Of a stretch of 64,000 bases of DNA, positions 1 to 11,076 are shown in pieces. The translations under genes and the position numbers were made by a program. How positions within the stretch are numbered: the first letter of the stretch is position 1; each line of letters begins with the position of its first letter. The stretch is taken from the NCBI GenBank assembly GCA_028819075.1, contig JAPPMM010000059.1:78023-142022 (forward strand). The letters are read 5' to 3'. The notes under the pieces are model-generated. The model was not told the DNA's origin. It made no database searches and saw only the letters and a list, made by a program, of their open reading frames with translations. Origin of the DNA: Gammaproteobacteria bacterium. Lineage in GTDB: Bacteria; Gemmatimonadota; Gemmatimonadetes; Longimicrobiales; Gaopeijiaceae.

Positions 1-430
1 CCGCCTGCCGGTCCTCCGCCGAAGCGCGCACGAGGAAGTAGCCGACGAAGACGAACCACATGAGCAGCGTCAGGGTCAGGCGCGGCTCCCAGGTCCAGGG
101 CGTTCCCCAGGCGTACGCCGCCCAGAGCGGCCCCGAAGTGAGCATGATCGCCCCGAAGACCAGTCCTCCCTCGGCCGCCGACTGCGCGGCCCAGTCCAGC
201 CGCTCGTCGCGCAGCCAGAGATATGCGGCTCCGCACAGCGCCGTGATGCCGAAGGCGAGGAAGGTCACCCAGGCGGAGGGGACGTGCACATAGAAGATCC
301 GCTGCACGATCCCCATGGTGCGCTCCGTCCCCACCCAGAAGAAGACCAGCCAGTGGAGAACCAGTACTCCGGCGACGCCCAGAACCCCCAGAGCCGCCGC
401 CATCCATCGGATCCGCGCGAGTGACATCAT
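1..430 (-). CDS. ccmC: Heme exporter/handling protein CcmC, partial (3' end off window)
   Basis: Reading the minus strand from an ATG at 430 gives a continuous frame to the window edge (about 143 residues). It encodes a polytopic membrane protein with hydrophobic helices and a tryptophan-rich segment, WGTPWTWEPRLTL, that matches the heme-handling WWD-type region of the CcmC/CcsA family. In System I, CcmC loads heme onto CcmE at the outer face of the cytoplasmic membrane. The start overlaps the ccmB stop as ATGA (430-427), which supports co-translation and the chosen start. A second ATG follows immediately at 427. The C-terminus lies beyond the window, so completeness cannot be judged. Confidence 0.88.
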   Translation of the reverse strand, partial: MMSLARIRWMAAALGVLGVAGVLVLHWLVFFWVGTERTMGIVQRIFYVHVPSAWVTFLAFGITALCGAAYLWLRDERLDWAAQSAAEGGLVFGAIMLTSGPLWAAYAWGTPWTWEPRLTLTLLMWFVFVGYFLVRASAEDRQA

Positions 431-1107
431 TCCTCCACCACGTATCGAAACAGGATCGTTCCCGCCGTCAGCGCCACCACCGTGAAGGCCGCCAGCAGAT
501 AGAGGCTGCCCTCGACCTCCTGTACGGGACGCGAAGCGAAGATGCGGCCCGTGGCCGTGACACCGAAGATGACCACAGGAACCAGGAGTGGAAAGATCAG
601 GATGGGAAGAAGGGTCTGTCCCATGTTCGTCTGCGCCGATATGGCGCTGAACAGCGTGGTGACGGCCACGAACCCGAGCGTCGCCACACCCAGCACGCCG
701 GCCAGCAGGAGGGGGTCGTTGCCGTAGTTGAACCCGAAGAACAGCCAGTAGGCCGCCAGCGCGACGACCTCGATCAGGGTCACCAGGATGAAATTGGAGA
801 CCACCTTCGCCAGGTATATTCCATCCAGCGGGACCGGGCTGGTGAGCAGGCCCTGGATCGCGCCCTGCTCCCGCTCCATTTCGAAGGTCCTGCCCATGCC
901 CAGCATGCCTCCGAACAGGATCGTCATCCAGATCAGGCCGGCGGCCAGCAGCTGCATCCGCACCAGCCCCTGATCGATCGCGAAACGAAAGAGGACGGCG
1001 ACCAGGACGGTCAGCGCACCCATCGCCGCGAGCCGTTCCCCGGTGCGCACCTCCAGCAGCAGGTCCTTGCGCACGATCGCCGCCACCTGCCGCAGGTAGA
1101 CGGTCAC
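427..1107 (-). CDS. ccmB: Heme ABC exporter permease CcmB
   Basis: This 226-residue, strongly hydrophobic protein has about six membrane helices and matches the family's usual length. It carries the family's cytoplasmic stretch FEMEREQGAIQGLLTSPV followed by alternating hydrophobic segments. CcmB forms the membrane part of the CcmAB ATPase, which uses ATP to release holo-CcmE from CcmC. The GTG start at 1107 overlaps the ccmA stop as GTGA, and its own stop overlaps ccmC, so ccmA-ccmB-ccmC look like one translationally coupled unit. Confidence 0.93.
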   Translation of the reverse strand: MTVYLRQVAAIVRKDLLLEVRTGERLAAMGALTVLVAVLFRFAIDQGLVRMQLLAAGLIWMTILFGGMLGMGRTFEMEREQGAIQGLLTSPVPLDGIYLAKVVSNFILVTLIEVVALAAYWLFFGFNYGNDPLLLAGVLGVATLGFVAVTTLFSAISAQTNMGQTLLPILIFPLLVPVVIFGVTATGRIFASRPVQEVEGSLYLLAAFTVVALTAGTILFRYVVEE

Positions 1108-1847
1108 GCCCTTCCCTCCACCGCACGCCGATAGGACCGTTCCAGGCCAGCGGCATCCAGATCGGCCCGCTCGGCTTCGAACACGAAGCTGCCGCGAACC
1201 TGGATTGCCACGCGGTCGGCCAACTCGAGCCCCCGCCCCAGATTGTGCGTGACCATGACGACCGTGCGGCCCCCGTCCTTCAGCGCCGAAAGCAGCTCCT
1301 GCAGCATCGCGCCCGCGTAGGCGTCGAGACCGGTGTAGGGTTCGTCGAGCAGGACGATCCCGGGATCGTGAAGCAGCGCGCGCGCCACCGCCAGCCGCTG
1401 CACCGTGCCCCGGGACAGCGTGTCCACCGGGCTGTCGGCGTAACGCTCGAGGCCGACGTCGGCCAGACGGTCCGGCACCCGCGAGTCCAGGTCGCCGAGG
1501 CGGTGCAGGCGGCCGTAGAAGAGGAGATTCTCGCGGGCCGTCAGGCGGCCGTACAGAAAGCTCAGGTGCGACAGGATGCCGATCCGGGCGCGCGCCGCCC
1601 GGTCTCCGACCGTGAGGGGGATCCCGGACACGCGGACCTCCCCGGACGTCGGGCGGAGCCCTCCGGCGAGCAGCCGCAGGAGTGACGTCTTGCCCGCTCC
1701 GTTGGGGCCGAACACCGAGAGAAACTCACCGGCGCCGAGGCGGAAGGAGACGTGATTCACGGCACGCACCGGCCCGTAGTCCCGCACCAGCGACGCGGCC
1801 TCGAGGACAGGGAGGCCGGCGCGGGGGGCGGCAGCGGCGGCGGGCAT
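1104..1847 (-). CDS. ccmA: Heme ABC exporter ATP-binding protein CcmA
   Basis: This ABC ATPase has a Walker A motif GPNGAGKTS, a signature LSRGTVQRL, a Walker B IVLLDEP and a switch histidine in VTHN. It powers CcmB in cytochrome c maturation. I start it at the ATG at 1847 (247 residues) because this lies just beyond the stop of the upstream gene at 1855. An in-frame start at 1901 would add 18 arginine-rich residues and overlap that gene by about 47 bases, so it is less likely but possible. Its stop overlaps ccmB. Confidence 0.92.
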   Translation of the reverse strand: MPAAAAAPRAGLPVLEAASLVRDYGPVRAVNHVSFRLGAGEFLSVFGPNGAGKTSLLRLLAGGLRPTSGEVRVSGIPLTVGDRAARARIGILSHLSFLYGRLTARENLLFYGRLHRLGDLDSRVPDRLADVGLERYADSPVDTLSRGTVQRLAVARALLHDPGIVLLDEPYTGLDAYAGAMLQELLSALKDGGRTVVMVTHNLGRGLELADRVAIQVRGSFVFEAERADLDAAGLERSYRRAVEGRA

Positions 1848-1854
1848 CAGCTCA

Positions 1855-2337
1855 TCAGCCCCGCGCGGCCGGCGCGGCCTCCTCCCCGCGCTCCGACTCA
1901 AGGCGTCGGCCGCAGGCCGCGCAGAAGAGCGCCACCTCCGGGTTGGCGCTGCCGCAGCGGTCGCACAGCGTGCCCGCTCTCAGGGCGGCCCGATACGCCG
2001 CGATTTCCTGTTCGAGGTCGTCGGCCACGGTGTCCTGCGCGGGCGGAGGGCGGCCCTCTGCCTGCTCCCGGCTCCGCCGCACCTCCTGCAACGCATCCAG
2101 TGCCTCGCGCGCCAACTCGTCGCGCAAGCGGCGGTAGTCGCGTTCGTCGATCTTTCCGGTCGCGAAGTCGTACTCGACGTCGCGCAGCGCCACCAGGCTC
2201 AGGTGCCTGCGCGCCTCCGCCTCGGTGAACTCCTCGTCCAGGCTCACGAGAGGCGCCTTCTCTCCACTGAACACGGGCTGCACGACGTAGAGGACCACCG
2301 CGGCCGCGACCAGAACTGCCCCCAGAACGATCATCAT
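1855..2337 (-). CDS. CcmI-like membrane protein with C-terminal zinc ribbon
   Basis: The 160-residue product has one N-terminal membrane helix (residues 3-20), then a charged helical region (EARRHLSLVALRDVEYDF, followed by DERDYRRLRDEL). That region resembles the N-terminal part of the cytochrome c assembly factor CcmI. The end is a zinc ribbon with two CxxC knuckles (CDRCG and CAACG). It lies between ccmF and ccmA, where many operons carry ccmG, ccmH or ccmI. No thioredoxin-like CcmG and no CcmH with an LRCxxC motif is seen here. The role in apocytochrome handling is inferred from position and from the CcmI-like part; the zinc ribbon may mediate protein contact. Confidence 0.75.
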   Translation of the reverse strand: MMIVLGAVLVAAAVVLYVVQPVFSGEKAPLVSLDEEFTEAEARRHLSLVALRDVEYDFATGKIDERDYRRLRDELAREALDALQEVRRSREQAEGRPPPAQDTVADDLEQEIAAYRAALRAGTLCDRCGSANPEVALFCAACGRRLESERGEEAAPAARG

Positions 2338-2391
2338 GCGCTATGCGGCGGCGGAGCCAGCGGCAGGAACCGGACGGAACGCCAGCCCGGG

Positions 2392-4427
<2,036 letters not shown>

Positions 4428-4431
<4 letters not shown>

Positions 4432-4844
4432 CCGGCCATCTCTTCCGGCATCGCCTCGTAGCGGCTGCCACACTTGGTCAGCACGGTCGTGGCCTCGAAG
4501 ACCCCGTCGCGCCGGAAGCGTCCTTCGATGACGACTTCGGTCTCGTCGCTGAAGGTGTCTGGGAGGATGTCACGGTACTCCACCCGGAAGCTGGCGTCGT
4601 CGCGCGCCAGGTCCACCACCGAGAAGTAGTGCTCGAATGCGCCCTCGGCCTGATAGCTCCCCTTGACCACCCGGCCGCTCACCTTCACGCCGATGTCGTG
4701 GAAGGTGTCGTCCTCGGCCACCTTCGCCATGAGTTCGACCGGGGTCAGGTAGTAGACCATCGCCTTGTCGAACCCCGTCCAGATGAGGAACGTCACGACC
4801 ATCGCGACGCCGACCAGACCGATATAGAAGCGGCTGTTCTTCAT
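4428..4844 (-). CDS. ccmE: Cytochrome c maturation protein CcmE, CXXXY variant
   Basis: The 138-residue heme chaperone has one N-terminal membrane anchor (residues 6-23) followed by an OB-fold domain (VKVSGRVVKGSY and later VVIEGRF). In the common CcmE a histidine in a VLAKHDENY-type motif binds heme covalently. Here the site reads VLTKCGSRY, so Cys125 replaces the histidine and Tyr129 is kept, giving the CXXXY form known from archaea and some bacteria. The ATG at 4844 is preceded by AAGGGG. An in-frame start at 4919 would add 25 non-family residues. This is the first gene of the ccm operon. Confidence 0.92.
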
Positions 4845-4943
4845 TCGCTGCGCCCCTTGTTTCCCGTTGTCCCGCACCTGGCCCGGCGGCCTCAGGTCCG
4901 GTCTTCCCAGCGTTCTCAATATATAGGATGGAGGCGCGGTTTC

Positions 4944-6461
4944 TCAAACCTGACCGGGTGGGTCTCCCTCGCGGGCCCAGCTGCGTGCAGCCGCAACCGC
5001 CCTCTCCCACCCGGCGACGAGCGCGTCGCGTTCCTCGGAGCCCATCCCGGGCGAGTAGATCTCGGGATCTCCGGAGGACTCCGCAAACGCCTCGCCGTCC
5101 GGCCAGATCCCGGCTGCGATTCCCGCCAGCCCGGCGGCTCCCAGCGCGGTGGTCTCCACCCGGGGGGCGCGGCGCACGGGCACGCCCAGCACGTCCGCCT
5201 GGAACTGCATCAGCCAGCGGTTGCGGGCGGCCCCGCCGTCGGCACGCAGTTCCCCGGTGGCCAGCCCGGCGTCCTCTTCCATGGCGCGGATGACGTCGGC
5301 CGTGCCGTACGCCATCGACTCGAGCGCCGCGCGCGCCAGGTGCGACGCGGTCGTGCCGCGCGTAATGCCCACCACCGTGCCGCGCGCCTCGGGGATCCAG
5401 TGGGGCGCGCCCAGCCCCACGAACGCGGGCACGAAGTAGACTCCGGCGTTGTCCGCCACCTCGCGGGCGCGCTCCTCCGATTCGGCGGCGTGGTCGAGGA
5501 TGCCCAGGCCGTCGCGCAGCCACTGCACGGACGCGCCCGCCGAGAAGATCGAGCCCTCCAGGGCGTACGCCGGGCCGCCGCGCGCGTCGCAGGCCAGCGT
5601 GGTGAGAAGCCCGTTCTCCGAGGTCACCACCTCCTGGCCGGTATGCAGCAGCAGGAACGCCCCGGTGCCGTACGTCACCTTGGCCCGGCCCGCCCGGACG
5701 CAGCCCTGTCCGAAGAGGGCGGCCTGCTGGTCCCCGACCACGCCCGCAACCGGAACCTCCCTCCCCAGGTGCTCGCCGCGCGCGATCCCGAAGTCGCCCG
5801 AGCTGGAGCGCACCTCGGGCAGGATGCCCGCCGGGACCTCGAGCAGATCGGCGAGCGACGGGTCCCAGGCCTTGCGGTGCAGGTCGTAGAGGAGGGTGCG
5901 CGAGGCGTTGGTGTGGTCGGTGGCGTGCACCGAACCGCCCGTCAGGCGGGCCACCAGCCAGGCGTCGATGGTACCCGCAGCCAGGTCGCCGGCTTCCGCC
6001 GCCGCGCGCAGCTCCGGGCGCTCGCGGAAGAGCCAGGTCAGCTTGGTTCCCGAGAAGTAGGGATCCAGAACCAGCCCCGTCCGCCGGCGCACCTCGGACT
6101 CGTGGCCGCCGCGGCGCAGTTCCGCGCAGATCGACGCCGTGCGGCGGTCCTGCCAGACGATGGCCCGGCACACCGGCTCCAGCGAGGCGCGGTCCCACAG
6201 CACCACCGTCTCGCGCTGGTTCGCGATGCCGATGGCCTCGAGCCGCACCTGTCCCCCGGCGTCGTCCAGCGCCGCGCGCGCGACCCCCCGGGTCACCCGC
6301 CAGATCTCCTCGGCGTCGTGCTCGACCCGGCCCGGCCGGGGAAAGTGCTGGGTGAACTCCGAGTAGCCGCGTCCCAGAATCCGTCCGTCGCCCGCCACCA
6401 CCAAGGCGGTGGAGCCGGTCGTGCCCTGGTCGAGGGCGAGCACTGCGGGTTGCCTGCTCAC
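4944..6461 (-). CDS. glpK: Glycerol kinase
   Basis: This 505-residue FGGY-family kinase converts glycerol to glycerol 3-phosphate with ATP. The N-terminal phosphate-binding motif LALDQGTTGSTAL begins near residue 8, and the family signature GVVGDQQAALFGQ and the YGTGAF segment are present. The GTG at 6461 overlaps the maf stop as GTGA and places the first beta strand at the usual distance from the N-terminus. The frame stays open further upstream, but only as a shadow of maf. No glpF or glpD is next to it, so its grouping with dtd and maf looks like shared transcription rather than shared pathway. Confidence 0.95.
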   Translation of the reverse strand: MSRQPAVLALDQGTTGSTALVVAGDGRILGRGYSEFTQHFPRPGRVEHDAEEIWRVTRGVARAALDDAGGQVRLEAIGIANQRETVVLWDRASLEPVCRAIVWQDRRTASICAELRRGGHESEVRRRTGLVLDPYFSGTKLTWLFRERPELRAAAEAGDLAAGTIDAWLVARLTGGSVHATDHTNASRTLLYDLHRKAWDPSLADLLEVPAGILPEVRSSSGDFGIARGEHLGREVPVAGVVGDQQAALFGQGCVRAGRAKVTYGTGAFLLLHTGQEVVTSENGLLTTLACDARGGPAYALEGSIFSAGASVQWLRDGLGILDHAAESEERAREVADNAGVYFVPAFVGLGAPHWIPEARGTVVGITRGTTASHLARAALESMAYGTADVIRAMEEDAGLATGELRADGGAARNRWLMQFQADVLGVPVRRAPRVETTALGAAGLAGIAAGIWPDGEAFAESSGDPEIYSPGMGSEERDALVAGWERAVAAARSWAREGDPPGQV

Positions 6462-7117
6462 GGCTGCACTCCGGTTCCCGGTCTCACGCCCCCTGCGGAT
6501 GCCGTTGCCCTGTCTCCAAACCCGTAGGGGATGCCGGCGGCGCCCAGCAGGCCCACGAGCAGCGGCACGGGCAGCCCCACCACCGTGAAGTAGTCGCCCT
6601 CCAGCGACTCCACCAGCACCGCGCCGGCGCCCTGTATGGCATAGGACCCCGCCTTGTCCATCGGTTCCCCGGTGGCTACGTAGGCCCGAGCCTCCTCCTC
6701 GCCGAAGGACCGCAGCCACACCGTGGTTCGGGAGACGCCGGCGTGCACGCAACCGTCGGGCTCCGCCAGCGCCAGCGCGCTGACCACCTCGTGGGCCCGG
6801 CCCGCCAGGCTCAGCAGCATCGCGACCGCGTCATCGGCGTCCCTTGGCTTTCCCAGGATGGTCCCGTCCCGCACCACCACCGTGTCGCCTCCCAGCACGA
6901 GTCTCCCCGGCCGGCGCGCCGCCACGGCCCGCGCCTTGCCCTCGGCCAGACGCCGGGTATGGGCGACGGGATCCTCCCCTGGGAGAACCTCCTCCGGGAT
7001 GTCCGCAGGATCGACCTCGAAGGCGATGCCCAGCATGGAGAGCAGGTCCGCCCGCCGGGGCGACCGGGACGCGAGCACGAGGCCGGGGGGCCGCCCATCC
7101 GCCGGCCCGCCGGTCAT
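6458..7117 (-). CDS. maf: Maf-family nucleoside triphosphate pyrophosphatase
   Basis: This 219-residue Maf/HAM1-like protein carries the N-terminal [12 protein letters not shown] motif, the GDTVV motif and GKP, all hallmarks of the Maf fold. Members hydrolyse non-canonical or modified nucleoside triphosphates (dTTP, UTP or m7GTP types) to monophosphates. The YhdE-type versus YceF-type substrate preference cannot be decided from the sequence alone. The ATG at 7117 overlaps the dtd stop as ATGA. In-frame sequence upstream to 7570 lies entirely inside dtd and is not coding in this frame. Confidence 0.92.
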   Translation of the reverse strand: MTGGPADGRPPGLVLASRSPRRADLLSMLGIAFEVDPADIPEEVLPGEDPVAHTRRLAEGKARAVAARRPGRLVLGGDTVVVRDGTILGKPRDADDAVAMLLSLAGRAHEVVSALALAEPDGCVHAGVSRTTVWLRSFGEEEARAYVATGEPMDKAGSYAIQGAGAVLVESLEGDYFTVVGLPVPLLVGLLGAAGIPYGFGDRATASAGGVRPGTGVQP

Positions 7118-7554
7118 CGTTCCAGCACCAGCGTGACGGGGCCATCGTTTACGAGTTCCACATCCATCATGGCGCCGAACACGCCGGTCTCGACCCGGCC
7201 CGGAGCCTTCTCCCGCAGGAGCGCAACGAAGTCCTCGTAGAGGGGCACGGCCACATCGGGCCCCGCGGCCCGTATGAAGCTCGGCCGGCGTCCCTTGCGG
7301 GTATCGCCGTACAGCGTGAACTGGCTCACGACCAGAACGTCGCCGGAGACATCCCGGAGCGACAGGTTCATCCTGCCCTGCGCATCGTTGAAGACGCGCA
7401 GCCCCAGCACCTTGTTCGCCATCCACTCGAGGGCGTCCGCGCGATCCTCGCGGGTAAACCCGACGAGCAGCAGGAGCCCGCCGCCGATGCGGCCCACCAC
7501 CGACCCGTCGACGGTCACCGAGGCGCGCGCCACGCGCTGGAGGACGATCCTCAT
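7114..7554 (-). CDS. dtd: D-aminoacyl-tRNA deacylase
   Basis: The 146-residue protein matches DTD in length and motifs. It starts MRIVLQRV and carries the SQFTLYGD motif and the C-terminal NDGPVT motif, which together build the dimeric active site around a Gly-cisPro element. DTD removes D-amino acids (and glycine from tRNA-Ala) from mischarged tRNAs in the cytoplasm. It is the first gene of the dtd-maf-glpK overlap chain, 61 bases downstream of glmS. Confidence 0.95.
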   Translation of the reverse strand: MRIVLQRVARASVTVDGSVVGRIGGGLLLLVGFTREDRADALEWMANKVLGLRVFNDAQGRMNLSLRDVSGDVLVVSQFTLYGDTRKGRRPSFIRAAGPDVAVPLYEDFVALLREKAPGRVETGVFGAMMDVELVNDGPVTLVLER

Positions 7555-7615
7555 CCCGCGCCTCCCGCATCAGCCGCCCCGGACGGTGTGGCCCCCTGTC
7601 CCCGTGCCCGGACCA

Positions 7616-9454
7616 TCACTCGACCGTGACCGACTTGGCCAGGTTGCGGGGCTGGTCCACGTCGCAGCCCCGCAGGACGGCGATGTGGTAGGCGAGCAGT
7701 TGAAGCGGCACCGTCGTGAGCACGGGGCGCAGGAAGGGCAGCGTGTCCGGCACCCGGATGACGTGATCCACCTTGTCCTCGAGCTCCGAGTTGCCCTCGC
7801 TGACGACGGCGATCACGCGCGCGCTCCTCGCCTTTACTTCCTCGATGTTGGAGACGACCTTCGGGTAGACGGGGTCGCTCGGAGCCAAGATCACGACCGG
7901 CATGGCCTCGTCGATCAGCGCGATCGGCCCATGCTTCATCTCGGCCGCGGGATAGCCTTCGGCGTGGATGTAGCTCACTTCCTTGAGCTTGAGCGCCCCC
8001 TCCAGCGCCACCGGAAACTGGTAGCCGCGGCCCAGATAGAGGAAGTTGGGCGCGTCCTTGTAGGTGCGCGCCAGCTCCAGAATGGAATCGTTCAACTTCA
8101 GGACCTCCTCCACCTGTCCCGGAAGGGCCTGCATGGCCTGGACGACGCGGCGCCCGCCCAGCAGCGAGATCTGCCGGTGCCGTCCCATCCACAGGGCAAA
8201 CAGCGCAAGCACCATGAGCTGGCTGGTGAAGGCCTTGGTGGACGCCACCCCCACCTCGGGTCCGGCGTGCAGGTGGCAGCCGAAGGCGGTCTCGCGCGCG
8301 ATGGACGAGCCCACCACGTTGACGATGCCCATGGTGCGGGCTCCCCTGCGGCGAGCCTCGCGCAACGCGGCCAGCGTGTCGGCGGTCTCTCCGGACTGGC
8401 TGATCGCGACCACCAGGGTGCGCTCGTCCAGAACCGGGTTCTTGTAGCGGAACTCCGACGCGTACTCGACTTCGACGGGTATGCGCGCGAGATCCTCGAG
8501 CATGTACTCGCCGATCAGCGCGGCGTGCCAACTGGTTCCGCACGCCGTCATCACCACGCGATCCAGCGAGAGCAACTCCTCCCGGTGCCGCTCGATCCCG
8601 CCCAGGCGAGCCATTCCGTCGGCCTCCAGCAGCCGCCCCCGAAGCACGTCGCGCAGACTGCGCGGCTGCTCGAAGATCTCCTTCAGCATGAAGTGCTCGA
8701 AGCCGCCGCGCTCGATGGCGGACAGGTCCCACGTCACCTGATGCACGGAGCGGCGCACCGTCCCCCGTCCCATATGGTAGATCCGGTAGCCGGTGCGCTC
8801 GAGCTTTGCGTAGTCCCCGTCCGCGAGGTAGACGACGTCGCGCGTCTGGGCCACCACGGCGGCCGCGTCGGAGCCCACCAGGTACTGGCCCGAAGCTCCC
8901 ACGCCGAGCAGGAGCGGGCTCCCCTGGCGCGCCGCGACCAGCTTGTCCGGCTCGTGCGCGGAGATCGCCGCGATGCCGTAGGTGCCCTCGACCCGTTCCA
9001 GCGCAAGCGCCAGGGCTTCCTCCAGCGGAGATCCCTCTCTGAGGAAGAAGTCGACCAGGTGCACCACGACTTCGGTGTCGGTATCGCTCCGGAAGCGGTA
9101 CCCTCGCGCCTCTAGCCGTCGCCTGAGCAGGCCTGCGTTTTCGATGATGCCGTTGTGGACGAGCGCCACGCCACCGTCCTGACTGACATGAGGATGGGCG
9201 TTGCGCTCGGTCGGGGCCCCGTGGGTGGCCCAGCGCGTATGGGCGATGCCGCAGCTCCCCCCCAGCGTGTCGCGGCCGATGGCCGCTTCCACCTGCCCCA
9301 GCTTGCCAGCCCGCTTCACCACGCTCAGCCGGGCGTCACCGTTGATCACTGCGAGACCGGCCGAGTCGTATCCGCGGTACTCGAGGCGGCGGAGGCCTTC
9401 GAGCAGCACGGGGGTCGCGTCACCGGGACCCACGTATCCCACTATGCCACACAT
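7616..9454 (-). CDS. glmS: Glutamine-fructose-6-phosphate aminotransferase (isomerizing)
   Basis: This 612-residue, full-length GlmS starts MCGIVGYVG, giving the N-terminal nucleophile Cys after Met removal. A class II glutamine amidotransferase domain (about 1-240) is followed by two SIS sugar-isomerase domains (about 285-605, with MTACGTSWHA and SQSGETADT). It makes glucosamine 6-phosphate, the first committed step to UDP-GlcNAc for peptidoglycan and LPS. The C-terminus ends KSVTVE as is typical. AAGGA precedes the ATG. It follows glmM on the same strand, so two successive steps of the pathway are adjacent. No glmS-ribozyme-like leader was recognised. Confidence 0.97.
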   Translation of the reverse strand: MCGIVGYVGPGDATPVLLEGLRRLEYRGYDSAGLAVINGDARLSVVKRAGKLGQVEAAIGRDTLGGSCGIAHTRWATHGAPTERNAHPHVSQDGGVALVHNGIIENAGLLRRRLEARGYRFRSDTDTEVVVHLVDFFLREGSPLEEALALALERVEGTYGIAAISAHEPDKLVAARQGSPLLLGVGASGQYLVGSDAAAVVAQTRDVVYLADGDYAKLERTGYRIYHMGRGTVRRSVHQVTWDLSAIERGGFEHFMLKEIFEQPRSLRDVLRGRLLEADGMARLGGIERHREELLSLDRVVMTACGTSWHAALIGEYMLEDLARIPVEVEYASEFRYKNPVLDERTLVVAISQSGETADTLAALREARRRGARTMGIVNVVGSSIARETAFGCHLHAGPEVGVASTKAFTSQLMVLALFALWMGRHRQISLLGGRRVVQAMQALPGQVEEVLKLNDSILELARTYKDAPNFLYLGRGYQFPVALEGALKLKEVSYIHAEGYPAAEMKHGPIALIDEAMPVVILAPSDPVYPKVVSNIEEVKARSARVIAVVSEGNSELEDKVDHVIRVPDTLPFLRPVLTTVPLQLLAYHIAVLRGCDVDQPRNLAKSVTVE

Positions 9455-9518
9455 TTCCTTGTCGATGATGGTGTCGTTCGGAAGCCCCTGCGGCCGCCAG
9501 CCAGCCTCCCCGCGGGTG

Positions 9519-10937
9519 TCACCGGGAAGCTACCGCGCGCGCATCCCGGTGGGAACGCGCCAGCCGGGAAAGCTCGCCGCGCGCCTCCTCCACGAGCGCC
9601 CTCGCCCGCGGCCCCGCCCGCGCTTCCGCGATCAGCCGCACCACCGGCTCCGTTCCGGAGGGCCGCACGTGCAGCCACTCGCGGCGGTCCGGCCAGGTGA
9701 GCCGCAGCCCGTCGGTGCGGTCCCGGTCGGCGCCGGGCCAGCGTTGCCGCAGGCGGGCGTACGCGGCCTCCAGCGCCTCCCTGGGAAAGGCGACCTTGTG
9801 CTTCACGATGCGGTAGGCCGGATAGCGGGCGATGGCGGCGGCCAGCGAGAGCCGTTCGTCGCGCAGATGCTGAAGCACGAGCGCGGCGCCGACCAGCGCA
9901 TCCCGCGTGTGGTGCAGCGCGGGCACGACCACGCCGCCGTTCCCTTCCCCGCCCACCACGGCTCCCTCCGCCAGCATGCGGCGCACAACGTTGATCTCGC
10001 CCACGGGCGCGCGCAGTGTCTTCGCCCCGGCCGCGGCCGCGGCATCCTCGACCACCTGGCTGGTGGAGAGGTTGGTCACCACGAGGCCCGGACGCCGACG
10101 GGTCACGGCCGCGGCCGCCAGAGCCAGGGTGAAGTCCTCGCCCACGGGGGCACCGGTCTCGTCCACCAGGGACAGGCGGTCAACGTCGGGGTCCACCGCC
10201 ATCCCCAGGTCGGCGCCGGTGTCCCGCACGAGCGCGCCCAGAGCCCCCAGGTTCTCCGCCGTGGGCTCGGGATCGCGCGGAAAGCGCCCGTCCATCTCCA
10301 ACCCGATGCCGTGCACCCGGCACCCCAGCCGCTCCAGCAGCTCCGGCATGACCGCACCCCCCGCCCCGTGAACGCAGTCGAGCGCCACGGAGAAACCCCG
10401 TGCGCGCAACGCGGCAACCTCCACGAAGGGCAGGTCCAGCACCGCCTGCAGATGCCGCTCCGCCGCCCCCTCGTCCCGCGTCACCTCACCGACCCGATCC
10501 CACGGCGCGCGCGGAATCTCCTCCGCGAGCAGCTCGCGAAATCGGGCCATCCCGGGTGCGTCCAAGAACACTCCCTCGGCGGTAGCGAACTTGAGGGCGT
10601 TCCACTCCGCCCGGTTGTGGCTTGCCGTGACCGCGATCCCGCCTGCCGCCCCGGCGTCGCGAACCGCCATCATGAGCGTCGGGGTGGGGACGATGCCGAT
10701 GTCGACCACGTCGCACCCCACCGACGCCAGTCCGGCTCCGGCGGCCGCCGCGAGCATGGGCCCGGAAGTCCGCGAGTCGCGTCCCAGCATCACGGAACGC
10801 TCGCCGCCCTCGGTGCGCAGGAATGCGCCGTACGCCGCGGCAAGCGCCGTGACCAGTTCGGGCGTGAGCGGATCTCCCGCCCGGCCCCGGAAACCCGAGA
10901 CGCTCACCATGAGATCGGGCGGAAGAACGATTGGCAT
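9519..10937 (-). CDS. glmM: Phosphoglucosamine mutase (alpha-D-phosphohexomutase family)
   Basis: The 472-residue phosphohexomutase has the four expected sites: the phosphoserine loop TASHNRAEWNALKF, a metal loop DPDVDRLSLVDE, a sugar-binding loop GEGNGGV and a phosphate-binding loop RPSGTEPVVR. The DPDVDR metal loop and GEGNGGV belong to a GlmM-like clade distinct from the E. coli enzyme. Adjacency to glmS supports glucosamine 6-phosphate to glucosamine 1-phosphate conversion, although phosphomannomutase activity cannot be excluded. Arg replaces the usual Pro after SHN. The ATG at 10937 has GGGGAGG upstream; an in-frame start at 11015 is less likely. Confidence 0.87.
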   Translation of the reverse strand: MPIVLPPDLMVSVSGFRGRAGDPLTPELVTALAAAYGAFLRTEGGERSVMLGRDSRTSGPMLAAAAGAGLASVGCDVVDIGIVPTPTLMMAVRDAGAAGGIAVTASHNRAEWNALKFATAEGVFLDAPGMARFRELLAEEIPRAPWDRVGEVTRDEGAAERHLQAVLDLPFVEVAALRARGFSVALDCVHGAGGAVMPELLERLGCRVHGIGLEMDGRFPRDPEPTAENLGALGALVRDTGADLGMAVDPDVDRLSLVDETGAPVGEDFTLALAAAAVTRRRPGLVVTNLSTSQVVEDAAAAAGAKTLRAPVGEINVVRRMLAEGAVVGGEGNGGVVVPALHHTRDALVGAALVLQHLRDERLSLAAAIARYPAYRIVKHKVAFPREALEAAYARLRQRWPGADRDRTDGLRLTWPDRREWLHVRPSGTEPVVRLIAEARAGPRARALVEEARGELSRLARSHRDARAVASR

Positions 10938-11076
10938 GGCTGGCGAACCTCCCCGGTGGGCGGCGGGACTCGCCCGGCGCCTCGCCGCTCCCGGTGCTCG
11001 GGCGGATTCATGCACGGACTGCTACATTCGGGCCTGTGACCGCTGTCCAGAACCCCTTCGGACGCATTCGGGATCC

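Noticed and set aside
9455..9518. glmS ribozyme or riboswitch upstream of glmS
   Set aside because: The leader between glmM and glmS is only 64 bases and shows no ribozyme-like core; that element is typical of Firmicutes.
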